A stretch of 64,000 nucleotides of DNA from Bryum argenteum. Taxonomy: Eukaryota; Streptophyta; Bryopsida; Bryales; Bryaceae. Every line of letters starts with the position of its first letter. Within the stretch, counting starts at the first letter, position 1. Below the pieces are notes generated by a model. It was not told the DNA's origin and did not search any database. It saw only the letters and a list, made by a program, of their open reading frames with translations. The position numbers and the translations under genes are program-made. Below are positions 33,870-45,835 of the stretch, in pieces. Location: NCBI GenBank assembly GCA_037043015.1, contig CM073330.1, forward strand, positions 2,815,263 through 2,879,262. The letters are read 5' to 3'.

Positions 33870-35428
33870 GAGGTTATGTCCCAAGATTGTTATATCAATG
33901 GTGGGATAATTAATCATATTGGGTGAACCTTTTGTTAGTTTTTACCTAAGCATGTTCAACCCTAAAGTTTTGAATAATGTGAATTTGATTGTGTGACTTT
34001 TGAGCAACCTACTCAAAAGCGCTTAAATTAATCAATATTTTCCAAAAAAAATATCTTGTCCGTGAATAATGAAGAAAAATATCATGGGGCAAAAATTTCA
34101 TGAGAATATAATTTATATGTGAGTTGATATCATCCTTTACGATTTTAGACTGTGAATTGCACACTTCCATCAAGGGTGAGGGCCAATACTCTAAGCCATG
34201 TGAGAAATAGGCGAGATGAAGAGGAAGTCGTCCATTCTTGGATTTCAATAATAATACTAGTTCGCCCTAGCAGCGCTGCCACACTCATACAAATAATTTT
34301 CAGTATTTTTGGGGCCATAAATACTTCAAAATTCAATATCTTAAGATTAATTTGACCCAATTCTTGATCCGACTTTTACCTGCACCTTTACGTAAAAATA
34401 TGCTCCCAACGACACATCATGATCATTCAACCGGCGGTGCCGCCTGAGACCATGATGTCACTAACAAAACAAACTATTTGCCTTAGATAATAGATTTCTT
34501 GAGTTAAATTATAATTTAGATCATATTTGTTTTTTTGATTTTAGGAAAATGTTTCAAAGGTGGAGATAAGCTTATTCTAATTAGTGGTAAGCTTGTGCAC
34601 CAAAGATGCTATTTTCGTAACTTTTGAAATTAATTATGATTTTTTTTGTGATTTATTTCTTGTGTACTCCTTTTGTCTTGTATTATGTGATTTGTAAGGT
34701 TCTCTCAATCTATCCTTAGAGTTAAATCGAAGAGAACCTATGAATCAAAAAAATTGGGTCAGAAGAAAGAATCCTTCAAGAAAAAAGTCTACACATAACA
34801 CCATTGGTAAGTGACTATTATTATACCTAACTACCATAATCCTTTAAATAGATAGATAGAAACTCCGGTCCTTTCTAAGGGGCCCGCGTGAATGAAGTAT
34901 CCGTTCGTAATGCTAATAATCCGATGGCCACTGGACAAGGGGAAATTCCATAATCCTTTACTACAAAGATGATTGATTCTCAGTCGACTCTGCACTGAAA
35001 TGAGACACCTGTAGGTTCATTACACAAGTTTTTCGCAAGTGGACTGAAAATAAAAAATTCTTAAAGTTTAACCCCGAAAATTTCTTGAGTTCATGGGAGC
35101 TCTAAAACCCAAAAGTGCGATTTTCTACCACCTTGTTGAAAGTAAGGTATGGTCAATTAATCTACTGTTTTTTTTGTACTTTCAACAGTAGGATACTAAA
35201 CCTACCTACTATAAGTAGCCCTACATGAAGTTATTATTGGTGGACCTTCACCATGTGTAAGAATATGGTGTTCAAAGTTGGTACAAGACTTTTAGGGCAT
35301 TGTTTACCCCTATACAACAAGATACATTTTACAAAGGAGTAATAGCCCATAACTCAACCCTTTGCACTCAAATCTATACCTTATCTTCAGTACATCTTTG
35401 ATTTTGTCAAGGTTTCTACCACTTAAAC
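33870..35428. other. Spacer with repeat fragments
   Basis: No gene. A worn Stowaway-like hairpin may lie at about 34665-34745 (TACTCC start, then GGTTCTCTCAA and its complement GAGAACC). A dispersed repeat occurs at 34849-34949. Confidence 0.4.
34849..34949. repeat. Dispersed repeat starting with GATA units, copy 1
   Basis: TAGATAGATAGA, then CGGTCCTTTCTAAGGGGCC, then GTGAATGAAGT and TTCGTAATGCTAAT. The same order is seen at 40261-40371 and 51951-52022, with a GGCCACYGGACAAGGGGAAA tail in copies 1 and 2. Confidence 0.8.
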
Positions 35429-35766
35429 TACCGTAGCCTACTAGCAGCAAGTCGATTTTTTTTGGAAATTACACTTGGAGGCTGCCGAAACAATGAGATA
35501 TTACAATATAAGAATTCCGAAATATTCAAAATAAAGGAGCAGCCACCCGTCTTTAAATGAAGGAGCAGCCACTAGTCTTTAATGCATACTGTACAAAGCG
35601 CCCATGAAAAATGAATAGTATTCTGGATGAAAATTGAACTTATGAATATTTATTTTCCAAAAAAATCGATTTAAAAAAAATTCATTTTGGAGGTATCGAA
35701 CATCCTTTTTTCAAAATAATTAAATATTCGACGGAGCATGGTCGAAGCTGCTAGTAGGCTACGGTA
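35429..35766. mobile_element. MITE-like element with 3-bp duplication (338 bp)
   Basis: The left end TACCGTAGCCTACTAGCAGC is mirrored at the right end, and both continue with a TCGA within a few bases. AAC directly flanks both sides (35426-35428 and 35767-35769). The interior is AT-rich and non-coding. The 3-bp duplication fits PIF/Harbinger- or CACTA-type elements. Confidence 0.75.
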
Positions 35767-37253
35767 AACTCTCATTGGATTCAATCCCAAAAAATAAAGT
35801 CAAAATCCAATCCTGGATGAAGGAGATATAGCCCTTCAAAAGTCATCCATTTACTCCCTTTTTTCGAGATAGAAACCTCGTAGCAAAACCAATACCAATA
35901 ATTTGGATCAAAAATCTTCCAACTAAAAAGTTGTTAGGCTTTATCTTAAGATTATAAATTTATAAAATAATAATTCATGAAACCATCTTCTTGATTTCCC
36001 ATAATTGCCTCACAATGATAAAACATGCCCCATGTTCGAAAACTCAAAGACAAGAGTTGCCTTCACTAAAATGCATGCCATTTATTCATACTTCATTATA
36101 TAGGTCTGCAATTTTTACCACACAAACTAGACTTGATTTGCGACCCAACTTTAGTGATTTCATCCAAAACGGACTCTGATGAAGAAGTCATGGCTCTTTA
36201 AAGTTGGTGTTGGTGTTGTCATCCAAAATGTTGTCTGTTGACATTCGGCCCACTTAAGGATTAAGGAGACATAGACTAATTTTTGCAGAGGAATTAATGA
36301 TTTTTACCCCAAACATTCTCCTCATTTTTTTTTAATGTAGATAACTAAGTTGACCATGCCCATGAAAAATTTTAGATGCTATACAACTTTTAGAACCTTC
36401 ATGCAATTTATTTTGTAGAAGAAGGTATGAAATCATCGAGTCATGAAGGTATGAAAACATGAATAACGTCACATATATTTAGTTTTAGAAAAATCAAAAC
36501 AATAAGGAGGTGCATTTATATGTTTGTGAATTTTAGAAAAACTAAATTGAAAAATTTGTGAATCTCCAATTTTCAGATTTTTCGAAAGAAAGAAAGGTAA
36601 CAGTATGCATAATCAATGTTCTGATTGCCGGACAAGTTTCATGTAAATCCATTGTTTCCTGGACACACATATTTATCACATAGAGCATAGAGCGCAAGGA
36701 TGTGCCCACGTATAATCGCTCTTTATAAACTTGCTACGACTGTGAGTTTCGGCATAGTCTACCATGTTTTTCTACTTAATTGAATTCATTGCTTCTTAAA
36801 TGATGAGCTATTTGACAGATGTAAAGCAGATCCAATTACATTCCAAGTTAGTCAAAATCAAATGCACAATCATTTGATGGGCAAAATAAGAGAACATACC
36901 GCTATGCTTGTGGAATCTGTTTTATAGATAAACTTGGAGCACAGCATCAATTACAGATCTTCGACATAGGAGGACGGATGGAACAAAGAATGATGCTTTC
37001 AAGTAGAACAAATGATCAGGCTAGCACACTCAACAAAAGCAAAAGCTTCTTGCTAGTCGAGCAAGCTCAGGTATGAACCACAACAGGTCTCCACCACTCT
37101 CTAATATGCATCTTCATCATTCGTGATCGAAAAAAGAAGCCTACATTGACCTAATGGATGGAAGGGGGGGTTGCAAAATGTTCAAAACTGCTCAATAGGT
37201 CAAAAGCGATGTCATTGATAGATTATTGTGGCTCCAAAAGGGGATATATTCGG
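35767..37253. other. Spacer downstream of SAM50, no gene recognised
   Basis: AT-rich without credible frames. The last few hundred bases are the likely 3' UTR and terminator region of SAM50. Confidence 0.4.
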
Positions 37254-39934
37254 TCATTGGGGTGAATTTAAGCTGATCTGCACGCCTCGCTTGACACGAT
37301 CACTGTCCTGATGGCGCAACAGGTAGCAGTAGTTCACCTGCACGCAGAAAATTAGAAAGAATCGATTCAGCACACTTGAAGGTATTATGTACCTCCTGCA
37401 AAGTTTACCCTAGTGAGCCGTTGTTGGTACTGTGCCAGGTTTAAGCTAATAGGACAAAAATGACAAAGAGCTCGTAACAGGGGGAAGATATGAGAAAGAA
37501 GCTCTAAGTGGTGGTAGTGGAGCCAAACTAGTTACCTCAAGACGGAACAATTTGGTGGGGATGACAATGCCAGCGCCCGTGGAGACGCGGAAGCCATTGA
37601 GGAAGCTCTTGAGCGACCAAGAGCTGAAATTCTCGGGGCCCGTCAAAGGGAGCAGGTTGCCAGCGCAAACAAACGAGTGAGCATGAATGCCGTACTCCTT
37701 GAAAAACCGCATGGGCAAATCAAAGGAAAAATCCGCGAATGCCGAAACTGCTAAATCGCCACCTAATGTGTCCTTCTTTACAACTGCTGCCGCCACTTCA
37801 CCATCCTCCTTAACCTCCGTTTGTGCAGACGGTCTGCGAAGCTCACTGGGACCAACACCTCTAGTGCGAAAACCCAACAGCGCAGACGGACCCTTCAATT
37901 CCCCAAGTAACGATGAATGGCCTCCCATGTAAAACCGGTCACTGATCGGAGTCGGTCTCGTCTTCCACCCTGGCCCCCATGGTAGTATCACACCCCCTGC
38001 CACTCCTACATTCAGAGCTGCATTCGCAAATCCCAACGGAATTGCCAACCTCGCCTCCACCTCCTGCATGTGCACGAGACCATGAATCTCCACATTTACG
38101 AAAGGAAATAAGCGCTGATAGGGAAAGGGAAGTTAATAAGCACCTGGCGCGCAAAACGGAGAAGCCTGCTATCAGGTCCAAGCCCGGCAATCTGAGTTGT
38201 AGAGATGAAAGCAAGGCCCCGTCTTGGTCGAAAGGCAGAGTCTCGATCATCGCGTTTGTAGGTGTACTTGACTGCTGACAGAAGACTATGACCAAGTTGT
38301 CTCCGGACTGATTTGGAGGCACAACGTGATGGATCCTTGAGGTCACGCCAGGTGAGGTTGTAGGAGATGTCGTGCTGATGGTCGCCAATCAAGCCTACTG
38401 AAAACCCTGATAGACGTTCTCTGTAGGAGGAGTACCGTTGCCAGTCTTGTGTTAGAAGGGTGACCCGGGTTGACAATGAGGCCGGCAGTCCCTTGAACCT
38501 TGGATAGGTCACACCTGCACTCAGCTCCGAGGTTGTGTCTAAGCCATAGCAGCCTGTTGCATCCAGAGTCTCGGCATAGCCTCCCAGATTCTTGTACTTG
38601 ATCGTCCCTTCCAGCGTCCATGCTTTTGTCTACACGCGACATCATATACCTTCAGACTTGCAACACGATCTCAAACCCAACGATACAGACAATACTTACT
38701 GTGGAGAGTAATAAGATCATCTAAAACAGAAACGTAAGAAAGAAGGGGAATTAAGACACTAAAACCCTTAATCCTATCAACTGCTGTAAAACTGGATGGT
38801 TCCAACTTTCTGAAACAGTAAACAGTCCTGAAACAAACGCTGGCGACAGGTGACCTAATCAGGAAAGCTTCATTAGGTACTGCAACACCTTGATTATTAA
38901 CACAAACAGTGACATTAAGGCATACCCGTGGTGCTCGCCTCCGAGTGATCGACCGCTTACCTCGGGTTTGGAGAACACTCCGAGGTCACCAGCAAAAGGC
39001 CGCTTCACTTCCTCTACTTCCACAATGACGTTAGCCTGATCAAAGAAACAAACGAACAGTGCATTAGCAAGCGTGAACCTACATTTACGAATGATGCATG
39101 ACTCTCACGAAATCATGAAGAATGTCAAATTCTAACATCTTTATTCTAAACGTGCAATCTAACCTTAAAGAACACCGCAAGGCTCCGCTTGGAAGCTCAG
39201 CTAGAAAATCGAAACCAACTACTTGTATGAGAGCAACAGAGGATTTTATAATAGCTAGGAGTCAAAGCTAACAGTTGTCTTTCAAAGCTACTGGATATCA
39301 TTGTGTTTAAAACTGCACACCGCAAGGTCTGGTCAACTCTACTTCTCAGATCTATGCGAAAGCTCCTGCTACCAAATAACCAGAATTCACACCTCAAAGT
39401 GCATCACTCGAGGAAATTTTGACATAGCACTCTTAGATGTTCATCAAAACCTAATACTGATTCTACTGTTCTACTCCACTAATAAGAGAGGAGAGAAGGA
39501 CTGTAGAGGAATTTAACAAGGATCAATTCTTCATTTGAGCTCGAGGACCTGATCTATGACAAAGAGAAAAAAAGAAGTACCGTGCCAGGAAGCTCCTCAG
39601 GGCCAGCATCCAAGGTGATGACACATTTATCGAAAATGCCGAGAGCTCTAAGGCGCGAATTCGCACGAACAGACTCTTGAAGAAGCTCCTGCATAGTGGA
39701 GATTTCCCGAAGCTCCTTCAGCTGAGCCTCGATCACACTATCCTTCGTCTTCACATTTCCTTTGATCTCAATGTCGTGGACCCGGACTTGCACCGGCTCG
39801 GTTGCCAGTTTCTCCGTCATGCTCTTGACCAAGTTCATGCTCTCCTCTTCGGAGTGGCTACTGGCATCTTCCTCCTCCTCCTCATCCTCTAATTCTTCAA
39901 TCACGGGATCGTCCTCCTCCTTATCCCGATCCAT
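37254..39934 (-). CDS. SAM50: SAM50/TOB55 outer-membrane beta-barrel insertase
   Basis: SAM50 is the core of the sorting and assembly machinery that inserts beta-barrel proteins into the mitochondrial outer membrane. Five exons join in frame to 508 aa: 39934-39581, 39035-38961, 38629-38144, 38063-37536 and 37337-37254. The N-terminus is strongly acidic (residues 1-40), as in plant SAM50. A single POTRA domain follows (VRVHDIEIKGNVKTKDSVIE to PEELPGT). The rest is the Bac_surface_Ag barrel with family motifs: TYPRFKGL, SSYRERLSGFSVGLI, SKSVRRQLGHSLLSAVKYTY, GFRTRGVGPSE, GGDLAVSAFADFSFDLP and a final strand ending VQISLNSPQ. The alternative, plastid OEP80, is less likely because of the single POTRA and acidic start. 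Confidence 0.93.
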
Positions 39935-40139
39935 TGCTAGGGTTACAACGTTCCCCGAGCCCTATTCTCCTCAAAATGCGCTCAGCAATGAAACATCCTT
40001 CGATTCGAATTTTCGCAATGGAATTCACTGACTGTCCCCGAGCAAGGGACGATGGCTCAACGGGCAGCCGGTTGATCGCTTTTCTTGAGCTCTGGCTATG
40101 GCGTCGGAGCCTTCGTCTCTCTCCTTGTTTCGAATGCAA

Positions 40140-40260
40140 ACCTGCCCTAACCTGGGATATACCCGGAGGTTATCAGCCTTAGTGAAACATAACTTACCCG
40201 GCTGCGGTACCCGTTTCGATTCTAGTGTGCCCAGGTATCAGCTCGTAAAGAACTTGCCCC
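40140..40260 (-). promoter_or_regulatory. Probable upstream region of SAM50
   Basis: The sequence before the ATG at 39934 is GC-rich to about 40150 and then changes to repeat-derived DNA at 40261. No TATA box is obvious; a CTAGGGTT phrase lies just upstream of the start codon at about 39938. The start site is inferred only from composition. Confidence 0.3.
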
Positions 40261-40371
40261 TAGATAGATAGATAGATAGATAGAAATTCCAGTCCTTTCT
40301 AAGGGGCCGGCGTGAATGAAGTGTGCGTTCGTAATGCTAATATCCCGATGGCCACCGGACAAGGGGAAATT
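40261..40371. repeat. Dispersed repeat starting with GATA units, copy 2
   Basis: Six GATA units, then the CCAGTCCTTTCTAAGGGGCC phrase and the rest of the dispersed repeat. It lies directly next to the SINE at 40396, so the two may be parts of one larger retroposon. Confidence 0.8.
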
Positions 40372-40395
40372 AGACCAATATTACTTCCCCCTCTC

Positions 40396-40635
40396 GAGGG
40401 TGGACACTATAACTATGCTAATTTCTAGCCTAGTTACTAGTGCCTTGAAGATACTTGACATAGTATCCCCCAAAGGGCTTTGAGGTACCCATACAACAAG
40501 GTCCAAGGACCTCCCACAATAGTTGAGTGGACTATAGTGGTGAGCACCACGCCGGCATGGGGAATAGAACCCACGACCTCCTCATTGGGGGCCCAAGGCC
40601 TAACCACCAAGCCAAGGCTTGTGGTGCCTGAACTT
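40396..40635 (-). mobile_element. tRNA-derived SINE-like copy
   Basis: On the minus strand an A-box-like TGGCTTGGTGGTTAGG is followed about 35 nt on by a B-box-like GTGGGTTCTATTCCCC, the internal promoter layout of tRNA-derived SINEs. The downstream part matches the interrupted copy at 23863-24225. No target duplication was identified. Confidence 0.7.
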
Positions 40636-40639
40636 GCCC

Positions 40640-41960
40640 CTATCATAAAAGAATATTGCTTCAACATGATGCTCAAAGGGCCAATTTGAATTGATTGAAG
40701 GACCTCATGCTCAATTCTTCCTAAAGTGATACCAAATTTGACAAAGCTTTTATGATATTGTAGAATAAGACCTTCGTAAATTTAGAGTTACCACGATTGA
40801 AATTTGGTGTTAACCCCTAAATGCCTCCAATGTTGAAAAATGACATTTTAGATGAAAGGCAAAAACCTTAGAAGAGCCTTAAATTCTTCATCCGGAGTTT
40901 GTTTTCAATGAAATTGCATGGGTTGGGTCCAAAAATTAAGTCTATTACATAGGGTGAAAATTGCAGACATGTACCATGAAGTAACAATTGATAGCATGCA
41001 TTTTAGTGAGAGGGAGCTTCTACTTTTTTTTTGTTTTCAAACATTAAACATGTTTTACTATTGCAAGCCAATTATGTGGAATCAAGATTTGTTTTTTATG
41101 AAAATATTTGAATATTCATGATCTAAGGATGAATTCCAACAATTTTGTAGTTGGAAGGTTTTTTATTTAAATACTTTTGGTATTAGATTTGCAATGATGT
41201 TCTTACGATGGAAAAAGTGAAAAAATTGATGAATTTTGAAAGGAGATATATGTCCTTAATCCATTGCTGGATCTCAACTTTATTTCTTGAGAGAGATTCC
41301 ATGTGAAGTCTAGTTTTAGTGGTAGAAATCTTGATCTAACTAAAGGATTTTGAAGATAAGATATGGATTTGGGTGCAAGGGGTGTAGTTTTGGAGTTTAA
41401 GAAAACTAAGAGCAACCACCACCTGGTTTTAGAAGTTCATAACAACAAGCATAGGGGTTTTTCAATCTTCGAGGCTCAAAATAAGTGCCTTCATGTCATT
41501 AGAAAAATTTGAGCTTAGTTGGTAACTAACGGAGGTCGATGAAATGTACATATTATTCACATTTATTTTATTCCACCAATAGATTGTTGCTAAAATTTCA
41601 AATCAGAAGTGTTTGATAGGTACAATATGTGGTGAATAGATTAGCAACCAAAAAAAAAAAAAAAAAATTAGAAGCTCAACTTGCACAACAAAGTAACAAA
41701 AGCTTGACCTTGCAATACTACAGTGATGGTTAAGAACAATTGAGAAAGTGCCTAAGAGTACACACTTTTTTGAGATTTTTTATTTTATTTTATTTTATTT
41801 TATTTTTATTTTTTTATAGTTTCCAACTTGCAAAGAGTTATTTATAATTTGCATCACAAAATTAAGATCAAAATTGTAAGCATTGCATGTGGTAGTACAC
41901 AAACACTATGACGGGGTTAAAAGCATCTTCAAAGAGGATCCGGATACAAGGAGTATGATA
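40640..41960. other. Spacer, no gene recognised
   Basis: AT-rich. A TTAACCCCTAAATGCC phrase at 40810 looks like one end of a TTAA-type MITE without a partner. A (TTTTA)n microsatellite lies at about 41776-41816 and an A run at 41648-41668. Confidence 0.4.
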
Positions 41961-43279
41961 CCCTGGTGAGGACAGCGGGTAAGAGCGGGTATCACTTCGT
42001 CTCTCTCGAATTTTTAGGGCTTGGTTTCATCGGGGAAAGGCTGGGGTCACTTGCAGTGAGGCTCTGGGGTTTGAGCTTCGGTCCGGAGAGCGAGCAGTTA
42101 AGTGTATTCGTGCTGCCAGGATGTAAGGTAAATTTTCGATCACTTAGCCTTTTCACCTCTTTATTCTCTTAACTTCCTGATGCATTTTTCTTGCTCTTAA
42201 GAAAGTTTTCGATCGCAAGGTATTCCATGTTTTCCGCTTGTGCGTGGTTTTCTACGTCTCGTCGTTCTCATCGCTCCTTATTTCTCAACAGTGCGTCCTT
42301 CGTGTCTCTAATCACAATCTGTTCTATTTTCTTTGTCTGTGTACATTCCAACAAACCGTTTACTTCTCGGACGCAATTTCTGTGCTTCTTCCATCGCATA
42401 ATAGTTAGGAATAACAAGTTAGCTACTTTGTACAAGGAGGTATGGACTGGAAACTGAATTTCATGTCTTGAATTCTGTACTAGGTTTGCGAGCTTTCTAA
42501 TCTATCGAACTTGTGCGGTTGTTGAGATTTCTGCCTACGGTTTGTTGGACTTTAGTTACTTTCAGTTGGTTAGAGACGGCTATTTCGTTTTTTGCATAAT
42601 CTAAGCTCGACGGAAGCACAATGTGTATGTGTTGCAAGCATGCGTCGAGAAAGCTGTTAACACAATGTGTTAACATAATTAATTTCTCCTAAGCAAGTTT
42701 CTAATCTTTTGATTCTTTTTGCGTATGTTTACTTAATTGGCAATCTTTCTTGAAGCTGTAGACTCGCACTTTCATAGTGATTTTGTCAATGCTTTGGGTG
42801 AAATTTATACTTGGTAAAGTTATGAATTCTGGACTTCGAAACTGATATGTTTGTGTTCTTGTCATTAATTAGAGGATCTAAGTCTGGTAAAGTTTTGATG
42901 CATGGACTTTGGTAGTTTGTTGAAGTAGAATTTTATGGTTTATCTCAGATGGAAGAGTTGATCGAAATATAGGTGGGATTCTTGGGATAGGCATTCATAG
43001 AATTACTGAAAACATTCGGGTGGCGTTGATCCATAGCCCACTGCATGTGTCATCTTCAGGTATAGCTAATATGGTTATGGTGCATTGCTCTCATAATTTT
43101 TCCACTAACAGAAAATATATGCTCGTTTGGTCTGTCACTATTATGAGTTTTGTGTATAAATTTGTGTGATAGTACAATATTAATTATTACAATTGTTAAG
43201 TGCAGATTTATAGCTAGGGCTTGGATCGCAGCATACAGGGCTCCGTGTTTACTCAGTCGTGAACCTTGATATCGGCTAG
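41961..43279 (+). promoter_or_regulatory. Probable promoter and 5' leader of the trihelix-like gene
   Basis: Composition changes to gene-like at about 41,960. The segment from about 42,130 to 43,200 is T-rich with GT- and AG-type junction candidates, so a long leader intron is plausible. No reading frame in it is credible. Confidence 0.35.
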
Positions 43280-44215
43280 ATGGCTTCGTTGGTAGAGGCA
43301 GACACGGTGGTGTTGAGGAGCAGGAAGGGGAAGAATTTCGTGGCTGAAGAAGAGGAGCAGCTATGCCGGAGCTTTCTTCACGTTTCGCAAGATCCAACAG
43401 CAAGAAACGGCCAGCGATTGACGGCATTCTGGGAACGTGTACGAGAGCACTATAATGCCAATAGACCCGTGGGTGGAGGAGAGCGACCTGCAAGGTCGCT
43501 GGAAACGAAGTGGGGAGTCATAAAGCACGATGTCGCGAAGTTCATAGGCAACTACAAAGTTGCAGTCGCGCTTTGTCAATCGGGGACGTCATCACACGAC
43601 GTGTTGCAGAAAGCGTTAGAGCTTTACAAGTCCAAGCACCCGAAGAACCAGAGCTTCGTGTTCATTCACTGCTGGTTCCTTCTCAAGGACATCCCCCATT
43701 GGGCCGAGCCACTTGACGAGGGGAAGAGGACGACGCCACTGAAGAGACTCGTTGACCAAGACTCTTCTTGTCAACGAGAAATTGTACCAGATGCACCTAC
43801 GTTGAATATCGGCGAATCCAGTTTCAAGCGGCCCCAAGGATCGAAAACCTCCAAGGAGGAGCAGAGAGCGATGAAACTCAAGGAAAGTGCACTCTGGGCT
43901 CAAGCCAAGGCTACTGCGGACATGGCAGCGGCTACTTACAAGAAAGCCAAAATCATGGAAGAGCAGAGCATCATGAACTTGTTCACGTTACCAGACGAAA
44001 GCTTGGTGTGCGAAGAAGCGAGAGAATACGTGAAGCTACGTAGGATCGAGGAGCTTCAGAAGCTGAAAGACCGACTTAATTCTCAGGCCTCAGCAGCTCC
44101 CATGACTTCCAGCCTAATACCTACCTCACCGATCTCGCAGGAATTGCAGGCTCAACCTTCCGCGACGCAGGTATCCAGTATCGCTGACACAAGCTTCACC
44201 AGGATTATCATATGA
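43280..44215 (+). CDS. Trihelix/Myb-SANT-like protein with NAM-associated-type C-terminus
   Basis: A single exon of 311 aa starting MASLVEADTVVLRSRKGKNF. Residues about 20-130 (FVAEEEEQLCRSFLHVSQDP, then NRPVGGGERPARSLETKWG and the HCWFLLKDIPHW stretch) form the Myb/SANT-like DNA-binding module found in plant proteins related to the accessory protein of PIF/Harbinger transposons. The C-terminal half (SKEEQRAMKLKESALWAQAK and a helical, lysine- and glutamate-rich region) matches the NAM-associated C-terminal domain pattern. It would act in the nucleus on DNA. No transposase partner or TIRs lie next to it, so it is either domesticated or a relic of such an element. It is intact and has no frameshift. 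Confidence 0.85.
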   Translation: MASLVEADTVVLRSRKGKNFVAEEEEQLCRSFLHVSQDPTARNGQRLTAFWERVREHYNANRPVGGGERPARSLETKWGVIKHDVAKFIGNYKVAVALCQSGTSSHDVLQKALELYKSKHPKNQSFVFIHCWFLLKDIPHWAEPLDEGKRTTPLKRLVDQDSSCQREIVPDAPTLNIGESSFKRPQGSKTSKEEQRAMKLKESALWAQAKATADMAAATYKKAKIMEEQSIMNLFTLPDESLVCEEAREYVKLRRIEELQKLKDRLNSQASAAPMTSSLIPTSPISQELQAQPSATQVSSIADTSFTRIII

Positions 44216-44659
44216 CGATGAAAATCAGTAGCTACTTGCTTTCTCCACCCCCCCCCCCCCGCTTCCTCGATGAGGTCCATTCCTCAGGTTGTCATGTACA
44301 GGTTATCGATTTCATAGCATCCCATATATAAATCTTCCAGCAAAAGTGATGTACTCTCTCAGTTCTCCTCTGAGGAGCTCAGGAACTTGCAGGGACGATG
44401 ATGAGAGACTGCCCTCAGCGTCACTCAATAGCTTAAGGCTAGAACCAGTTAGTCAATTTTGAGGATGCCGCCCCTGCTCAGAGCTTTTCTGACGCCCCTC
44501 TGTTTTCCACTTCCTTGAATTTTCATTGAAATATTACGCTTTGTAACTTTTCTTACCCGCCTCGAAGTTAATCTCTTCACAGTAAATTGCGAAAAAGGAA
44601 GCGTGCACGATGCAGAGTACTTCGTCAATTCGCATGACGTAATACAGTCCCACCTCGAC
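44216..44659. terminator. Likely 3' end of the trihelix-like gene
   Basis: Contains a C10-11 run at about 44250-44260 and AATAAA-like AT-rich phrases (ATATATAAATC at 44322-44332). The polyadenylation site is not defined. Confidence 0.3.
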
Positions 44660-45050
44660 AGAAACACCGACACGTGAATTCACCGAAAAACCTGCTCACA
44701 CGTGTCCCCCTCTAGAGACTTCAGTGCTACCCGAGGCTTAACCTGCACTAAACCCCAGCTGGAATCCCAGGGAGGCTGCAACTATTCTCCGCTTGAATCT
44801 TTCAGCGATCAAGGTCTTATCTAGGGACAGGCGCATCCGCGATCTCAGTAAACACCATCGCCCTTTTTGAACTTAAAACTTTCACTATTACCTTTTCGCC
44901 AGCGAGGCACATTACTGGAACCGACATCTACAGCCGTCGTAGATTTAGCGAGCTTTTAAGTGTTTTATAACATTGTGGGAATGTCGAGGAAGTAGGTAAC
45001 CGAGATTATATATACGCCATCGCTGGGAAGTCGGGACACACGTGTCAGAT
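44660..45050 (+). promoter_or_regulatory. Promoter of the lipid phosphate phosphatase gene with three G-box motifs
   Basis: CACGTG cores lie in GACACGTGAA (about 44671), CACACGTGTCC (about 44699) and ACACACGTGTCAG (about 45038), matching G-box/ABRE sequences. A TATA-like TTATATATA lies at about 45005. The spacing suggests a start near 45035. Abscisic-acid or light control is a plausible inference, not shown. Confidence 0.55.
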
Positions 45051-45267
45051 GACCCAGGTGTCCGTTCTGAGCGGCAGTAGGCTTGCTCAGAGTGAGTGTG
45101 CATCTACAACTGAATCTTCAGAATCTACAGGTACGGTACATCCTATGGAGAGAAGGAGCGCAGCGACCATCCGCCTTTTGCTGCGTCTCTCCATTATATT
45201 TTCCTATCAAAGTGCGTCAATGCCGTTGCTCCCACTGGCAAATGTTGTGAGCTCGTCAGTGAAGTGA
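45049..45267 (+). CDS. Upstream ORF in the phosphatase leader (72 aa)
   Basis: If transcription starts near 45035, the first ATG is at 45049 and opens 72 codons (MTQVSVLSGSRLAQSECA, then a hydrophobic end) stopping at 45267, before a candidate leader donor at 45287 (ATGGTAAGTC) and acceptor near 45767. It resembles no domain. It may be a translation-limiting uORF or a chance frame. Confidence 0.3.
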   Translation: MTQVSVLSGSRLAQSECASTTESSESTGTVHPMERRSAATIRLLLRLSIIFSYQSASMPLLPLANVVSSSVK

Positions 45268-45835
45268 GAGCTCGGTGTGTTTCATGGTAAGTCTCCTGCC
45301 GTTGTTTGTGGATGGTGCCAGCCTGCGTGGCTTGACCTAAAGGATTAGTGAAGCTGCTTTTTCTTGCGTGAGCTGCATTTGAAATGGTGTCTTCGTAGTT
45401 TGTACTCTTCGTACAGGGATGGTACTATGAGCTGGTACTGACCGCCTTCATCGAGTGCACTTGTACGGGCGTCGTCTTGTCTCTGAATAGCTACATGTGG
45501 ATTTAAGTAGATTTTGGTGTTATAAGAGGAGTAGGACCGTCTGCGTGATCTTAGGGGTTCAGGGGGTCCGTTGTGATGAGAGGAGTACTTCGTGATTTCA
45601 TTGCAAAAGAGATTTTTCGTGCACCATAATCGTTTCGGTAGCAAATGAAGGTCTTCCGACACCGCGAGGGTATTGAACTAGTTTTGAATTAGTCAGCGAT
45701 TTTATATATCGAGTTTTTTTTTTTTTTTTTTTTCTTGACTTTTTCCTGCGATTGGTCTCTGTGACAGATTGGGTGTAGCGATCACACCGAAGATTGGGTC
45801 TAGCTCTCAATCACCTTCACTTGGAGTTCATCAAC

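Noticed and set aside
37687..38278. Plus-strand frames over SAM50
   Set aside because: Shadow frames of the minus-strand exons.
40810..41460. TTAACCCCTAAATGCC as the left end of another MITE
   Set aside because: No matching right end was found downstream.
44250..44260. Poly-C run as a regulatory site
   Set aside because: A simple homopolymer downstream of a stop codon with no supporting context.
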